In this document: piece after piece, positions 51,522-60,118 of the stretch | How the letters are laid out: each line of letters begins with the position of its first letter | How positions within the stretch are numbered: the first letter of the stretch is position 1 | Made by a program: the position numbers and the translations under genes | Assembly: GCA_963733845.1 (NCBI GenBank) | Contig: CAVTEM010000001.1 | Coordinates: forward strand, 1-64,000 | Source of the DNA: DATFQE01 sp963733845 | GTDB taxonomy: Bacteria; Actinomycetota; Thermoleophilia; Gaiellales; Gaiellaceae | DNA length: 64,000 nucleotides | Direction: 5' to 3' | Notes under the pieces: generated by a model | Database searches by the model: none | What the model was told of the DNA's origin: nothing | Seen by the model: the letters and a program-made list of their open reading frames with translations, nothing else

Positions 51522-51911
51522 ATGCGCTCCGTGCTGGGCCAGATCGAGGAGATGCTCGCAGCCGGCGGCGAGGACGAGGGCCTCGTCTCGATCGCCCTGG
51601 TCGCCGGCTCCGACCTCGAGCTGCCCGACGAGGAGCTGAACGGCGCTCTGCGACGCGCGCTGCTGCTGCTGGCGGCCGGCGGCGACCCGACGCGCGAGCT
51701 CGAGCTTCACGGGCGGGCCGTCAGCGCGCTCGCGTCCGACCTCGACGAGACGGCCCGCCGCGAGCACCTCGCCGCGCGGCTCGCAGAGCTGCGTTCGTCC
51801 GCCTCGGGGCTGCCGCTCGTGGAGGGCGCTCTCGCAAACCTCCTGGCGGATCCGGACCTGGCATGGCAGGCTTTTGCCTGTGCCGTCCTGGCCCACGAAC
51901 TGGGGTCTTGA
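51522..51911 (+). CDS. Hypothetical protein
   Basis: A 129-residue, mostly helical acidic protein without TM or signal (LGQIEEMLAAGGEDEGLVSI, ARREHLAARLAELRSSASGL). No family recognised. It is divergent from the XdhC pair, with a 24-bp gap. Confidence 0.55.
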   Translation: MRSVLGQIEEMLAAGGEDEGLVSIALVAGSDLELPDEELNGALRRALLLLAAGGDPTRELELHGRAVSALASDLDETARREHLAARLAELRSSASGLPLVEGALANLLADPDLAWQAFACAVLAHELGS

Positions 51912-51971
51912 TTATCTGCGCCGGCTGCCGATAGAAGCCGCGACTGTGGCAACCGTCCAGGAGGAGTCCGC

Positions 51972-52877
51972 TTGCGCTTTCGTCTGCTCGTAATCACGCT
52001 CGCCGCCGCCACCCTCGCGCTTCCGGCGTCGGCCTTCGGCTCCGAGCTGATCGACCGGAACGCGAGCAACATCCAGCTGAAGGTTTCGCGCAACGGCAAG
52101 CAGGCGCTCCTGCTCTACCGCGCCCGCGGCCGCCAGCAGCACGTGCTGGCCTGGGGCGCCAAGAACGCGATCGCGCCCACCCGCGCTCGCAGGCAGGTGA
52201 AGTTCAAGCTCGACTACTCGGGCGGGTGGGGCACCTACCGCAAGAACGTCTGGAAGAGCTTCAGGAATCACTGCCAGCCCTATGACGGCCCGACGATCCA
52301 GTGGGTCAAGGAGGTCTGCAAGGCGCCCGACGGGTCGTACTGGGCGGTACAGAAGTGGCAGCGCCAGCTGCCGAACTTCGGGCTCGGCGGTAGGCACATG
52401 CATCGGGTCTGGGAGCTCCGCCTCTCGCACTGGTCGGGCGCACTGCCCGAGTTCGTCGTCAAGCTGAACTGGACGCGCTGGGGCCTCAGCCGCATCTACG
52501 ACCACCTCTACGGCTACCTGCGCTACCAGGGCAAGCCCGTCCACGGCTTCCGCTCCACGCCGGCCGGCGTCCCGCTCGACACCTTCGGGCGGAACATCTA
52601 CATCGACACCTTCAATTCGAAGTACGGCAAGGGCTGGAAGCGGGAGAACAGCTTCCTCACGCACAAGAGGACCGGTGTCTTCTGCTACGGCTTCTACCCG
52701 CACGGCAGGAACCCGGTGGGCAAGGGCGAGAAGTACCGCGCCACGGTGATCGGTCCGGGAGTGACGCCGGACCTGTTCTGGCAGTCGCAGGCGCCCGGCC
52801 CGTTCGACCGGGCGCTCGACGAGGCCGCCAACGCCGAGATCGACGCTCTGAACGACCCGCTCTGCAAGAGCAGGTAG
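51972..52877 (+). CDS. Secreted protein of unknown function
   Basis: A 301-residue protein with a signal peptide (FRLLVITLAAATLALPASA-FG) and a Trp/Tyr-rich mature part (KFKLDYSGGWGTYRKNVWKS, QWVKEVCKAPDGSYWAVQKW, QLPNFGLGGRHMHRVWELRL). Three Cys may form disulphides. TTG at 51972 is chosen: GAGGAG is a few bases upstream. No catalytic motif is seen; similar unnamed proteins are common in Thermoleophilia, from memory. Confidence 0.75.
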   Translation: MRFRLLVITLAAATLALPASAFGSELIDRNASNIQLKVSRNGKQALLLYRARGRQQHVLAWGAKNAIAPTRARRQVKFKLDYSGGWGTYRKNVWKSFRNHCQPYDGPTIQWVKEVCKAPDGSYWAVQKWQRQLPNFGLGGRHMHRVWELRLSHWSGALPEFVVKLNWTRWGLSRIYDHLYGYLRYQGKPVHGFRSTPAGVPLDTFGRNIYIDTFNSKYGKGWKRENSFLTHKRTGVFCYGFYPHGRNPVGKGEKYRATVIGPGVTPDLFWQSQAPGPFDRALDEAANAEIDALNDPLCKSR

Positions 52878-52900
52878 TCCAGCCGACATACTGGCCGCCG

Positions 52901-53371
52901 GTGATCGGCGGCGACGACCTTCGCGACGTGATGCGGCTCATCCCCGCTCCCGTCGCTGTGGTCACGGTCGACCTCGAGGGCGAGCGAGTCGGCCTGACGG
53001 TCGCGTCGCTCGTCTCTCTCTCCCTGGACCCCCCACTCGTGGGAGTTGCGGTCAGACGGACGGCGGCGCTCCACGAGCTGCTGCGGCGCGCCGGCGAGTT
53101 CGGCGTCAGCGTCCTCGCGGCCGGGCAGGAGCACCTCGCTCAGCATTTCGCCCGCGGAGTTCCTCCGATCGCGCTCTGGAAGGGGATCCCGCTTCGCCCC
53201 GGGGACGGGCCGCCGCTGCTCGAGGGCGCGCTGGCCTGGCTGCGCTGCGGCGTCCGAGCGGAGCACCCGACAGGCGACCACACGCTCTTCGTCGGCGAGG
53301 TGCTGGAGGCCGAGGCGGGCGGCGCCGGCCCGGCGCTCGTCTACCTCGACCGCCGTTACGTCTCCGCGTGA
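52901..53371 (+). CDS. Flavin reductase-like FMN-binding protein
   Basis: A 156-residue flavin reductase-domain protein: MRLIPAPVAVVTVDLEGERV, GLTVASLVSLSLDPPLVGVA, and FGVSVLAAGQEHLAQHFARG are the three core motifs (TxSSxxS-like loop and FMN contacts). It would reduce FMN with NAD(P)H for a partner oxygenase that is not in sight. It lies near soxR, which is redox linked, but no co-regulation is shown. Confidence 0.85.
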   Translation: MIGGDDLRDVMRLIPAPVAVVTVDLEGERVGLTVASLVSLSLDPPLVGVAVRRTAALHELLRRAGEFGVSVLAAGQEHLAQHFARGVPPIALWKGIPLRPGDGPPLLEGALAWLRCGVRAEHPTGDHTLFVGEVLEAEAGGAGPALVYLDRRYVSA

Positions 53372-53401
53372 GCGACGAGCCGCGGGTGCACCACCGGCCT
53401 G

Positions 53402-53851
53402 TCAGCTCGGCGGCCGGTCGCCGATCCAGTAGCGCGGGCCGGGACCGAGAGCGGCGGCGCGGTCACCGGGATTGGCGAGCTGGCAGCGATCGAGCGAGAG
53501 GCACCCGCAGCCGATGCACTCGGTGAGCCCGAGCTTGAGGCGCTCGAGCTCGGAGATGCGATCGTCGATACGCGACCTCCACGTCGCAGACAGACGGGAC
53601 CAGTCATGGCGGGTGGGCGCGTCGTGCGGCGGAAGCTTGGCGAGCTCGGCGCCTATCTCCTCGAGAGTCAGCCCGATGCGTTGCGCGAAGACGATGAAGG
53701 CGATCCTGCGTAGCACCGGCCGCGGGTAGCGGCGGTGGCCTGAGCCGGCGCGCTCGGAGCTGATCAGGCCGCGCTCCTCGTAGAAGCGAAGTGCCGAGGA
53801 GGCCACGCCGCTGCGGCGTGCGACCTCGCCGATGGGGAGCAAGGTGGGCAT
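53402..53851 (-). CDS. soxR: SoxR-type redox-sensing MerR regulator
   Basis: A 149-residue MerR-family regulator. The N-terminal winged HTH is LLPIGEVARRSGVASSALRF with YEERGLI, and the C-terminus carries CIGCGCLSLDRC, the CX2CXCX5C motif that binds the [2Fe-2S] cluster of SoxR. It senses redox-cycling compounds or nitric oxide. ATG at 53851 is followed on the other side by a 19-bp-spacer promoter that it probably controls. Confidence 0.93.
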   Translation of the reverse strand: MPTLLPIGEVARRSGVASSALRFYEERGLISSERAGSGHRRYPRPVLRRIAFIVFAQRIGLTLEEIGAELAKLPPHDAPTRHDWSRLSATWRSRIDDRISELERLKLGLTECIGCGCLSLDRCQLANPGDRAAALGPGPRYWIGDRPPS

Positions 53852-53874
53852 GTCAGGCTCGAGGCGGTTTGGCC

Positions 53875-53905
53875 TTGACTTAAAGCTTACTTTAACTAGT
53901 AGCCT
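53875..53905 (+). promoter_or_regulatory. SoxR-regulated promoter with 19-bp spacer
   Basis: TTGACT (53875-53880) and TAGCCT (53900-53905) are 19 bp apart, the lengthened spacing of MerR/SoxR promoters. A perfect inverted repeat TTAAAG-CTTA-CTTTAA (53880-53895) lies inside. It reads toward the DUF5519 gene at 53942, with soxR divergent on the other side. Confidence 0.8.
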
Positions 53906-53941
53906 GGCCGGAGTCACTACTTCGTCTGCGAGGAGGCAGTC

Positions 53942-54292
53942 ATGGCGAGCGACCACATGGCGACGGAGCGGATTACCGAGGAGGTCACCTCCTGGCCGGG
54001 CGTCGCGGCGGGACCGGGAAGGCGCGGCGAGTTCGCGTTCAAGGTAGGCGGCCGGGAGATCGGCCATCTGCACGGCGACCATGTCGCCCACTTCGGCTTT
54101 CCGAAGGAGGTCTGGCGAGCCCTTTTCGAGCAGGGGCGTATCGACTATCACCCGGTCTTCCCGGGCAGGCCGGGCTTCGGGGCCCGCCGGATCGAGACCG
54201 AGACCGACGTCGAGGACGTCGTCGCGCTGATGCGTCTCAACTACGAGCGCCTGGTCGCACGCCACGGTCTGCCGGCCGGGGCAGCGGCGTAG
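53942..54292 (+). CDS. DUF5519 luciferase-domain protein
   Basis: A 116-residue protein. VTSWPGVAAGPGRRGEFAFK, then VGGREIGHLHGDHVAHFGFP, then WRALFEQGRIDYHPVFPG match the DUF5519 (luciferase_domain) family; the conserved His in GHLHGD is present. Function is unknown. An AGGAGG site precedes ATG at 53942. The promoter upstream suggests it is a SoxR target, an inference from the operator. Confidence 0.82.
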   Translation: MASDHMATERITEEVTSWPGVAAGPGRRGEFAFKVGGREIGHLHGDHVAHFGFPKEVWRALFEQGRIDYHPVFPGRPGFGARRIETETDVEDVVALMRLNYERLVARHGLPAGAAA

Positions 54293-54295
54293 CGT

Positions 54296-54970
54296 ATGCC
54301 CGTCGGCATCGTCACCGGCGCATCGCGCGGCCTCGGCCTCGCTCTCGTCCGAGCCCTCGTCGAGCGCGAATGGCGGCTGGTCGTCGACGCGCGCGGAGCG
54401 GATGCGCTCGAGCGCGCCGTGGCGGGTCTCGATGGAGTCGTCGCGATCCCGGGCGACGTCGCCGACGACGCGCACCGCCAAAGGCTCGTCGAGGCGGCCG
54501 GCGAACGGATCGACCTGCTCGTCAACAACGCGGGCGTGCTCGGGCCGAGCCCTCAGCCTGCACTCGCCGTCTACCCGCTCTCGGAGCTCGAGCGCGTCTA
54601 CGAGGTGAACGTCTTCGCGCCGCTGGCGCTCGTGCAGGAAGCGCTCCCGCGGCTCCTGCCCGGCGCGGCGATCCTCGATATCTCCTCGGATGCAGCAATC
54701 GAGCCGTACGAGGGCTGGGGCGGCTACGGCTCCTCGAAGGCCGCCCTCGAGCAGTTGACGGCGGTCCTCGCGGCCGAGCAGCCGCAGCTGCGCGTGTACA
54801 GCGTCGACCCGGGCGACATGCGCACGCAGACCTATCAGGAGGCGTTCCCGGGCGAGGACATCTCGCACCTACCGCCACCGGAGGACAGCGTGCCGGGGCT
54901 GCTCGCGCTGATCGAGGGCTCGCTTGCCAGCGGCCGCTACCGGGCGCACGAGCTCGTCGGTGTTACGCCC
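54296..54970 (+). CDS. Short-chain dehydrogenase/reductase, fused in frame to the next gene
   Basis: Residues 1-225 are a classical SDR: VGIVTGASRGLGLALVRALV (nucleotide-binding TGxxxGxG), LLVNNAGVLG (NNAG motif), YGSSKAALEQL (catalytic Tyr and Lys as YxxxK, Ser in ILDISSDAA). No stop codon intervenes before the QueA-like part; the frame runs on through GTG at 54971. A TGA in the next frame (overlapping that GTG as GTGA) suggests that the fusion may arise from a one-base indel. ATG at 54296 is 3 bp after the DUF5519 stop. Confidence 0.85.
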
Positions 54971-55986
54971 GTGAGCGCGCTCGAGCTTCCCGATCGGCTG
55001 GAAGCGCACGAGCCGCCGGAAGCGCGTGGGGCCGGCCGCGACGACGTTGCCATGCTCGTCACGACGCGGCACGACCGCGAGCTCGTCCACGCCCGTTTCC
55101 ACGAGCTGCCGCGCTTCCTGTCGGCCGGCGACCTGCTCGTCGTCAACACGTCGGCGACGCTGCCGGCCGCGCTCGAGGCCCGCCTCGGCGATCGACGAGT
55201 CGAGCTCTGGCTCTCGACCCCTGCACGCGACGGCACTGGCTCGTCGAGCTGCGGACGAGCGGCCGAGCGCCGTACCCGCGGCCGCCCGTGGGTCTCGCGC
55301 TCGAGCTCTCCGGCGGTGCCCATGTCGAGCTGCTCGCACGATTTGCCCACAGCGAACGACTCTCCGTTGCACGATTCGAGCTCGACGAGCCGCTCGAGGA
55401 CTACCTGCGCCGGCATGGGCGGCCGATCCGGTACGGCTACGTCCCCGAACAGTGGCCGCTCGACCTGTACCAGACCGTGTTCGCCCTGGAGCCCGGAAGC
55501 GCGGAGATGCCCAGCGCCGGCCGGCCCTTTACGGCGGAGCTCGTCACGGAGCTCGTAGCGCGCGGGGTCCTCGTCTCGCCCGTCACCCTGCACACCGGCG
55601 TTTCCTCGCCCGACCACGGCGAGCCGCCCTTCCCCGAACGCTTCCGCGTGCCGCCCGCCACCGCTCGTCTGGTCAACGCCGTCCGGGGCTGGAACGGGCG
55701 CGTGATCGCGGTCGGCACGAGCGTCGTGCGCGCGCTCGAGACCGTGGCCGCGCCGGACGGCACCGTGTCCGAGGGCAAAGGTTGGACGAGCCTCGTCGTC
55801 ACGCCGGAGCGCGGGCTACTCGCGATCGACGGCTTGCTCACCGGCTGGCACGAGAGCGAGTCTTCACACGTCCAGCTCCTCGAGGCTGCGGCCGGCGTCG
55901 CGCTGCTCGAGCGCTCCAACAGGGCCGCGCTCGAGCACGGCTACTTATGGCACGAGTTTGGCGACGTCCACTTGATCCTCCCGTGA
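54971..55986 (+). pseudogene. QueA-like tRNA ribosyltransferase-isomerase, frame broken
   Basis: From GTG 54971 the frame reads VSALELPDRLEAHEPPEARG, then AGDLLVVNTSATLPAALEAR, and after about 55230 the family goes on in another frame (RHWLVELRTSGRAPYPRPPV, IRYGYVPEQWPLDLYQTVFA, PVTLHTGVSSPDH, VRALETVA, TSLVVTPERGLLAIDGLLTG). A one-base loss near 55230-55235 explains the break. QueA transfers ribosyl from SAM to preQ1-tRNA; many actinobacterial members like this one are uncharacterised. Confidence 0.8.
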
Positions 55987-56089
55987 AGTCCCTCGCGTAG
56001 CCGCGTCGTCGAGCGCGAGTTCGGCGAATGAGTAGGCCTGGATAGCCGTCCTGAGGGGCAGCCGAGTGGCTGCCCCTCACCGAAGGTCA

Positions 56090-56788
56090 TTAGTCGCAGG
56101 CCACCGACGGCTGCGTCGGAGGGAATGGGTCGACACCATCGAGCGCCCACGCGAACACGATCGCGATTCCCGCGAGGTCGCACTCCGACAGCGTCGGCAC
56201 GATTCCGTTGCTCCAGTGCCAGCCGTAGCCCATCAGGTCCGTCGATTCCTCCAGCGGCTGGGCATGCCCAAGGCCCAGCGCGTGGCCGAGCTCGTGCATG
56301 GTCACGTAGTACAGGTACTGCGGTGGGTATGTAAACCCGATGGGTGGCGGCAGATCCGAGCGCACGATGACGTTCGGACACGAGTGCGCCCCGCAGACCG
56401 CGTACCCGCCGAACACCGTCCCGCCCGCCGTGGGGTTGTAGTGCAGCACGATGTCGGCCTTGTGCTTGGCCGTGTACTGGTCGGTTACGTCGCTGAGCGT
56501 GATCAGCCCGCCGAACTCCTGCCGCAGTGCGTAATCCCAGTCGGCGATCGCCTGATGCACCCCGGCCAACGACTCCTCGTCGACGTTCGGATGCGCCTGC
56601 ACCGCCACCGTCAGGTCAGTGTGGTCCCACCAGTAGCCGGGGTAGGTGAACGCGCCATGCAGGATCAGGACGCTGTCCGTGTCCGGCGGCGTCGGCGCCG
56701 GCCGTAGCGGCGTCACCGCTCTCGCAGCAGCCGCCGCGACCGCGGCCACGAGCAACACGAGCAGAAGCAAGAGCACCTTCTTTTTCAT
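56090..56788 (-). CDS. Secreted metzincin (M10A-like) zinc protease
   Basis: A 232-residue protein with an N-terminal TM/signal segment (KKVLLLLLVLLVAAVAAAAA) and a matrixin-type active site: MHELGHALGLGHAQPLEEST (HExxHxxGxxH) and Met-turn DLMGYG. The upstream part has the substrate-rim strands (AKHKADIVLHYNPTAGGTVF). It is likely exported or membrane anchored and active. ATG at 56788 follows GGAGGG. No cargo or regulator is seen. Confidence 0.88.
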   Translation of the reverse strand: MKKKVLLLLLVLLVAAVAAAAARAVTPLRPAPTPPDTDSVLILHGAFTYPGYWWDHTDLTVAVQAHPNVDEESLAGVHQAIADWDYALRQEFGGLITLSDVTDQYTAKHKADIVLHYNPTAGGTVFGGYAVCGAHSCPNVIVRSDLPPPIGFTYPPQYLYYVTMHELGHALGLGHAQPLEESTDLMGYGWHWSNGIVPTLSECDLAGIAIVFAWALDGVDPFPPTQPSVACD

Positions 56789-56995
56789 GCGCAACCCTCC
56801 ACCTCGGGGATATGAATAGCTATATGTCCCCCGAGCCGGAACGTGCCAAACCGCCCGCCAATACCCCAGCCGACCCCGCTAGCCCAGGGTCGGCGCGAGA
56901 GGCCGCGGGGTCAGGCCTGAACCACTTACCCAGTGAAGACCAGAAGCGCTGCAAGACCGAGGCCGGCGGAAGCGGGTAGGCCCGCAGTCGAGAAC

Positions 56996-58858
56996 TCAGC
57001 GCTTACGGATCAGCGTGATCCCGTCGCGGACGGTCAGCATTACCGTCTCGACGCGCGGGTCGCCGTGCACGTGCTCGTTGAACCGCTTCATCGACGCCGC
57101 GGCCCCGTCTGCCGACTCGTCGACCACCCGGCCCGACCAGAGGACGTTGTCGACAGCGAGCAGCCCGCCTTCGGCCAGCATCGGCAGCGTCGCCTCGTAG
57201 TAGTCGAAGTAGCCGTCCTTGTCGGCGTCGATGAAGACGAAGTCGAACGGGCCGTCGAGCCCGGCCAGGGTCTCGCTCGCGGGCCCGAGCCGGTACTCGA
57301 TCCGGTCGACGACGCCGGCCTCGGTCGCGTACCGGCGGGCGATCTCGGTCGTCTCCTCGTTGACGTCGAGCGTCACGAGCCGGCCGTCGGGCGGCAGCGC
57401 GGAGGCCATGCAGATGGACGAGTAGCCGGTGAACGTCCCGAGCTCCAGCACGCGCCTCGCCCGCATCGCGCCGACGACGAAGGCGAGGAAGCGGCCCTCG
57501 AGCGGGCCGACCATCATCTCCGGCAAGGTCGTCCGTTCCTGAGTCTCGCGGGCCAGTCGCTCGAGCACGTCGTCCGGCGGCTCGGTGTGCGCCAGGGCGT
57601 AGGCCTCGACGTCCGGGTCGACGATCACGGTCGCTCGTCCCAGCAGGACACAGCCGTTGTGGCCGCCGAGGCCCATCGCGTTCGAGAGCGCGACGTCGAC
57701 CTGTGCCTCGCGCGCCTCGTTCGGCACGTAGTCCAGGTCGCACTCGGGGTCGGGGTGCTCGTAGTTGATCGTCGGCGGGATCACGCCGTGGTGGAGCGCG
57801 AGCACGCACATCATCGCCTCGACCGCACCTGCGGCCCCGAAGCAGTGGCCGGTCATCGACTTCGTCGACGAGACGGCGAGGTCGTATGCGTGGTCGCCGA
57901 ACACCTGCTTGATCGCGCGGGTCTCGGCGAGGTCGCCGAGCGGCGTCGACGTGCCGTGGGCGTTGAGGTAGCCGACCCGCTCGGGCTCGACCCCGGCCCG
58001 GCGGAGCGCGGCGCGCATCATCTCCGCGACCCCGGTCGCCTCGGGCTCGGGCTGCGCCATGTGGTGCGCGTCGTTCGAGGCGCCGTAGCCCAGGACCTCT
58101 GCGTAGACGGTGGCGCCGCGCGCACGTGCGGCCTCGAGTTCCTCGAGCAGGAGCACGCAGGCACCCTCGCCGATCACGAAGCCGGCGCGCGTGGCGTCGA
58201 ACGGCCTCGAGGCGCGAGGCGGATGCTCGTCCTCGACCGCGAGGCCGCGCATCGCGCAGAAGCCGGCCAGGATCAGCGGGTGCATGCAGGCCTCGGTGCC
58301 GCCTGCGAGGACGGCGTCCACGTCGCCGCGCTTGATCAGCTCCGCGGCCTCGCCCACGGCGTGCGAGCCGGTCGCGCACGCGGAGACGACCGCGTAGTTC
58401 GGGCCCTTGATGCCGAGTGAGATCGCCAGCTGGCCGCTCGCGGAGTCCACGAGGACGCTGGGGAGGAAGTACGGCGAGACCCGGTCGGGCCCGCGTTCCC
58501 GCATGACGTCCGCCTGGCTCATGATCCCCAGGAAGCCGCCGATCGCCGAGCCGAAGACGACGCCGACGCGGTTCGGGTCGAAGCCGTTCAGACCGGCGTC
58601 CTCCATCGCCTCCTTGCCGGCCGCCAGCGCGAGCAGGACATTGCGGTCCAGTCGGCGTGCCTCCTTCGGCGAGATGACGTCGCCGGGCGGCTCGAAGTCC
58701 TTCACCTCTGCGGCCACCCGCACCGGGAACTCACTTGCGTCGAACGCCCGGATCCAGTCGATCCCGCTGCGTCCCGCGACGGCCGACTCCCAGGTGGAAG
58801 GGGCGTCGTTGCCGAGCGGTGTGACGGCCCCCAGGCCCGTGACGGCGACGCGTCTCAT
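56996..58858 (-). CDS. fabF: 3-ketoacyl-ACP synthase II fused to O-methyltransferase
   Basis: A 620-residue frame. Residues 1 to about 409 are a KAS II: active Cys in SACATGSHAVG, His in AHGTSTPLGD and His in STKSMTGHCFGAAG. Residues about 411-620 are a class I SAM-dependent O-methyltransferase (CCoAOMT-like: VLELGTFTGYSSICMASALP, DFVFIDADKDGYFDYYE, GGLLAVDNVLWSGRV). The methyltransferase begins at VIVDPDVEAY with almost no linker; a TGA in the next frame overlapping GTG (GTGA) again suggests an indel could have joined two genes. KAS II elongates acyl chains. Confidence 0.88.
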   Translation of the reverse strand: MRRVAVTGLGAVTPLGNDAPSTWESAVAGRSGIDWIRAFDASEFPVRVAAEVKDFEPPGDVISPKEARRLDRNVLLALAAGKEAMEDAGLNGFDPNRVGVVFGSAIGGFLGIMSQADVMRERGPDRVSPYFLPSVLVDSASGQLAISLGIKGPNYAVVSACATGSHAVGEAAELIKRGDVDAVLAGGTEACMHPLILAGFCAMRGLAVEDEHPPRASRPFDATRAGFVIGEGACVLLLEELEAARARGATVYAEVLGYGASNDAHHMAQPEPEATGVAEMMRAALRRAGVEPERVGYLNAHGTSTPLGDLAETRAIKQVFGDHAYDLAVSSTKSMTGHCFGAAGAVEAMMCVLALHHGVIPPTINYEHPDPECDLDYVPNEAREAQVDVALSNAMGLGGHNGCVLLGRATVIVDPDVEAYALAHTEPPDDVLERLARETQERTTLPEMMVGPLEGRFLAFVVGAMRARRVLELGTFTGYSSICMASALPPDGRLVTLDVNEETTEIARRYATEAGVVDRIEYRLGPASETLAGLDGPFDFVFIDADKDGYFDYYEATLPMLAEGGLLAVDNVLWSGRVVDESADGAAASMKRFNEHVHGDPRVETVMLTVRDGITLIRKR

Positions 58859-58867
58859 GCGGAGAGG

Positions 58868-59818
58868 TTACGGCCCGCGGCTGACCCGGAGCGAGACCTT
58901 CGCGCCGCGCGGCCTGCGGGAGCCTGCCACCGGTCGCTGCCGCAGCACGACGCCCCGCTTCGCGCGCGAGCGCACGCGCGTGACCTTTCCCACCGAGCAG
59001 TGGGCGCGTGCGAGCAGCACGCGCGCTCGCGCCAGGGTCCGGCCGCGGACGCGCGGGACGACGCACGCCTGCCTGGCCGCGAGGGGCGGAGGGACCGGCG
59101 CGGGGGGAGCGGGCGGCGGGACGAAGCCGCAGGGATACGTCTCGATGCCGGACACGGTCACGACTGCATCCTCGTACGCGATCCGCCCCGCCCCGACGGT
59201 GACGCCCTCGCAGTCGGGCAGCTCGATCGTGTCGGCGCCCTCCGCCCCGGTATCGGCAACGCGTACCGTCGAGCCGCCCTCGAACAGGTCGAGCCGGTAC
59301 GTGTCCGAGCCGGCCTGGCCGTCCAGCAGGTCGTTGCCGTTCGCGGACGCGAGCGTGTCGTCGCCGGCGCCGCCGAGCAGGCTGTCCGAGCCCTGGTCGC
59401 CGTCGAGCTCGTCGTCGCCGGCCGCGCCGCGCAGGGTGTCGTCCCCGTCGTCGCCGTCGAGCTCGTCGCCGAGCGGGCTGCCGGCGAGCGTGTCGTTCCC
59501 CTCCTCGCCGTGCACGGTGACGTCCTCGATCGCGGGGAACGCTGACGCGGTCAGCCCGGTGAGGTCGATCGCGTTCGGCCCGGGCCCTCCCGTGGCCTCC
59601 GCGGACTCGACGGCGCCACAGGGGGCCGGATCGCCCTCGGGGTCGGCGCCGTTGACCTTCGCCATCCCGGCCGCGCACGTGATCGCGATCGCGTCGGAAC
59701 CGTCGCTCGAGGCGGACAGCGTGCCGAACAGGAACTCGGCCGTGACCGCCGCCGACGCAGCCGTCGCAGTCAGCAGGAAGCCGACGACGGAGGCAGCGAC
59801 CACGCCTCGCTTGCTCAC
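58868..59818 (-). CDS. Secreted RTX-like repeat protein with PASTA-like C-terminus
   Basis: A 316-residue protein. A signal peptide (VSKRGVVAASVVGFLLTATA) leads to RTX-like nonapeptides (EEGNDTLAGSPLGDELDGDD, GDDTLRGAAGDDELDGDQGS, DSLLGGAGDDTLASANGNDL), which bind calcium, then a Pro linker (VPPPAPPAPVPPPLAAR) and a C-terminal PASTA-like domain (CVVPRVRGRTLARARVLLAR, QRPVAGSRRPRGAKVSLRVS). PASTA domains bind peptidoglycan. GTG at 59818 overlaps the upstream gene (GTGA). Confidence 0.83.
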   Translation of the reverse strand: MSKRGVVAASVVGFLLTATAASAAVTAEFLFGTLSASSDGSDAIAITCAAGMAKVNGADPEGDPAPCGAVESAEATGGPGPNAIDLTGLTASAFPAIEDVTVHGEEGNDTLAGSPLGDELDGDDGDDTLRGAAGDDELDGDQGSDSLLGGAGDDTLASANGNDLLDGQAGSDTYRLDLFEGGSTVRVADTGAEGADTIELPDCEGVTVGAGRIAYEDAVVTVSGIETYPCGFVPPPAPPAPVPPPLAARQACVVPRVRGRTLARARVLLARAHCSVGKVTRVRSRAKRGVVLRQRPVAGSRRPRGAKVSLRVSRGP

Positions 59819-60099
59819 GCACCGGTTGTAGCACTCGCGCGCACGAGCCGAAAGCGGCCCAGCCGCCGGCCCGCCAGCAGCGCCTCGCCCCGGAAGCCGT
59901 CGCCGTCGGGCTCGAGCTCGTCGACGAGCCCCGGCGGGAACCGGTATCGGAGCGACCGGCCCTCGACCTCGAACGGAAACCGCAGCGGACCGAGCGTGGT
60001 CACGCCGCGCGCCCCGTCGATGCGCTTGCGCACGCCGGCCATCGGCGGCAGCAGGCCGCTCTCCCGCCTGACCAGCCAGTCGCCGTCGAGTTCCGCCAC
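59815..60099 (-). CDS. Small hypothetical protein
   Basis: A 94-residue soluble protein starting at GTG 60099 (VAELDGDWLVRRESGLLPPM), with a beta-rich pattern (GPLRFPFEVEGRSLRYRFPP, GFRGEALLAGRRLGRFRLVR). No family recognised. It overlaps the RTX gene by 3 bases and is divergent from the ligase gene 19 bp away. Confidence 0.6.
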   Translation of the reverse strand: MAELDGDWLVRRESGLLPPMAGVRKRIDGARGVTTLGPLRFPFEVEGRSLRYRFPPGLVDELEPDGDGFRGEALLAGRRLGRFRLVRASATTGA

Positions 60100-60118
60100 C
60101 GCGGTAGCGTTGCACCTC

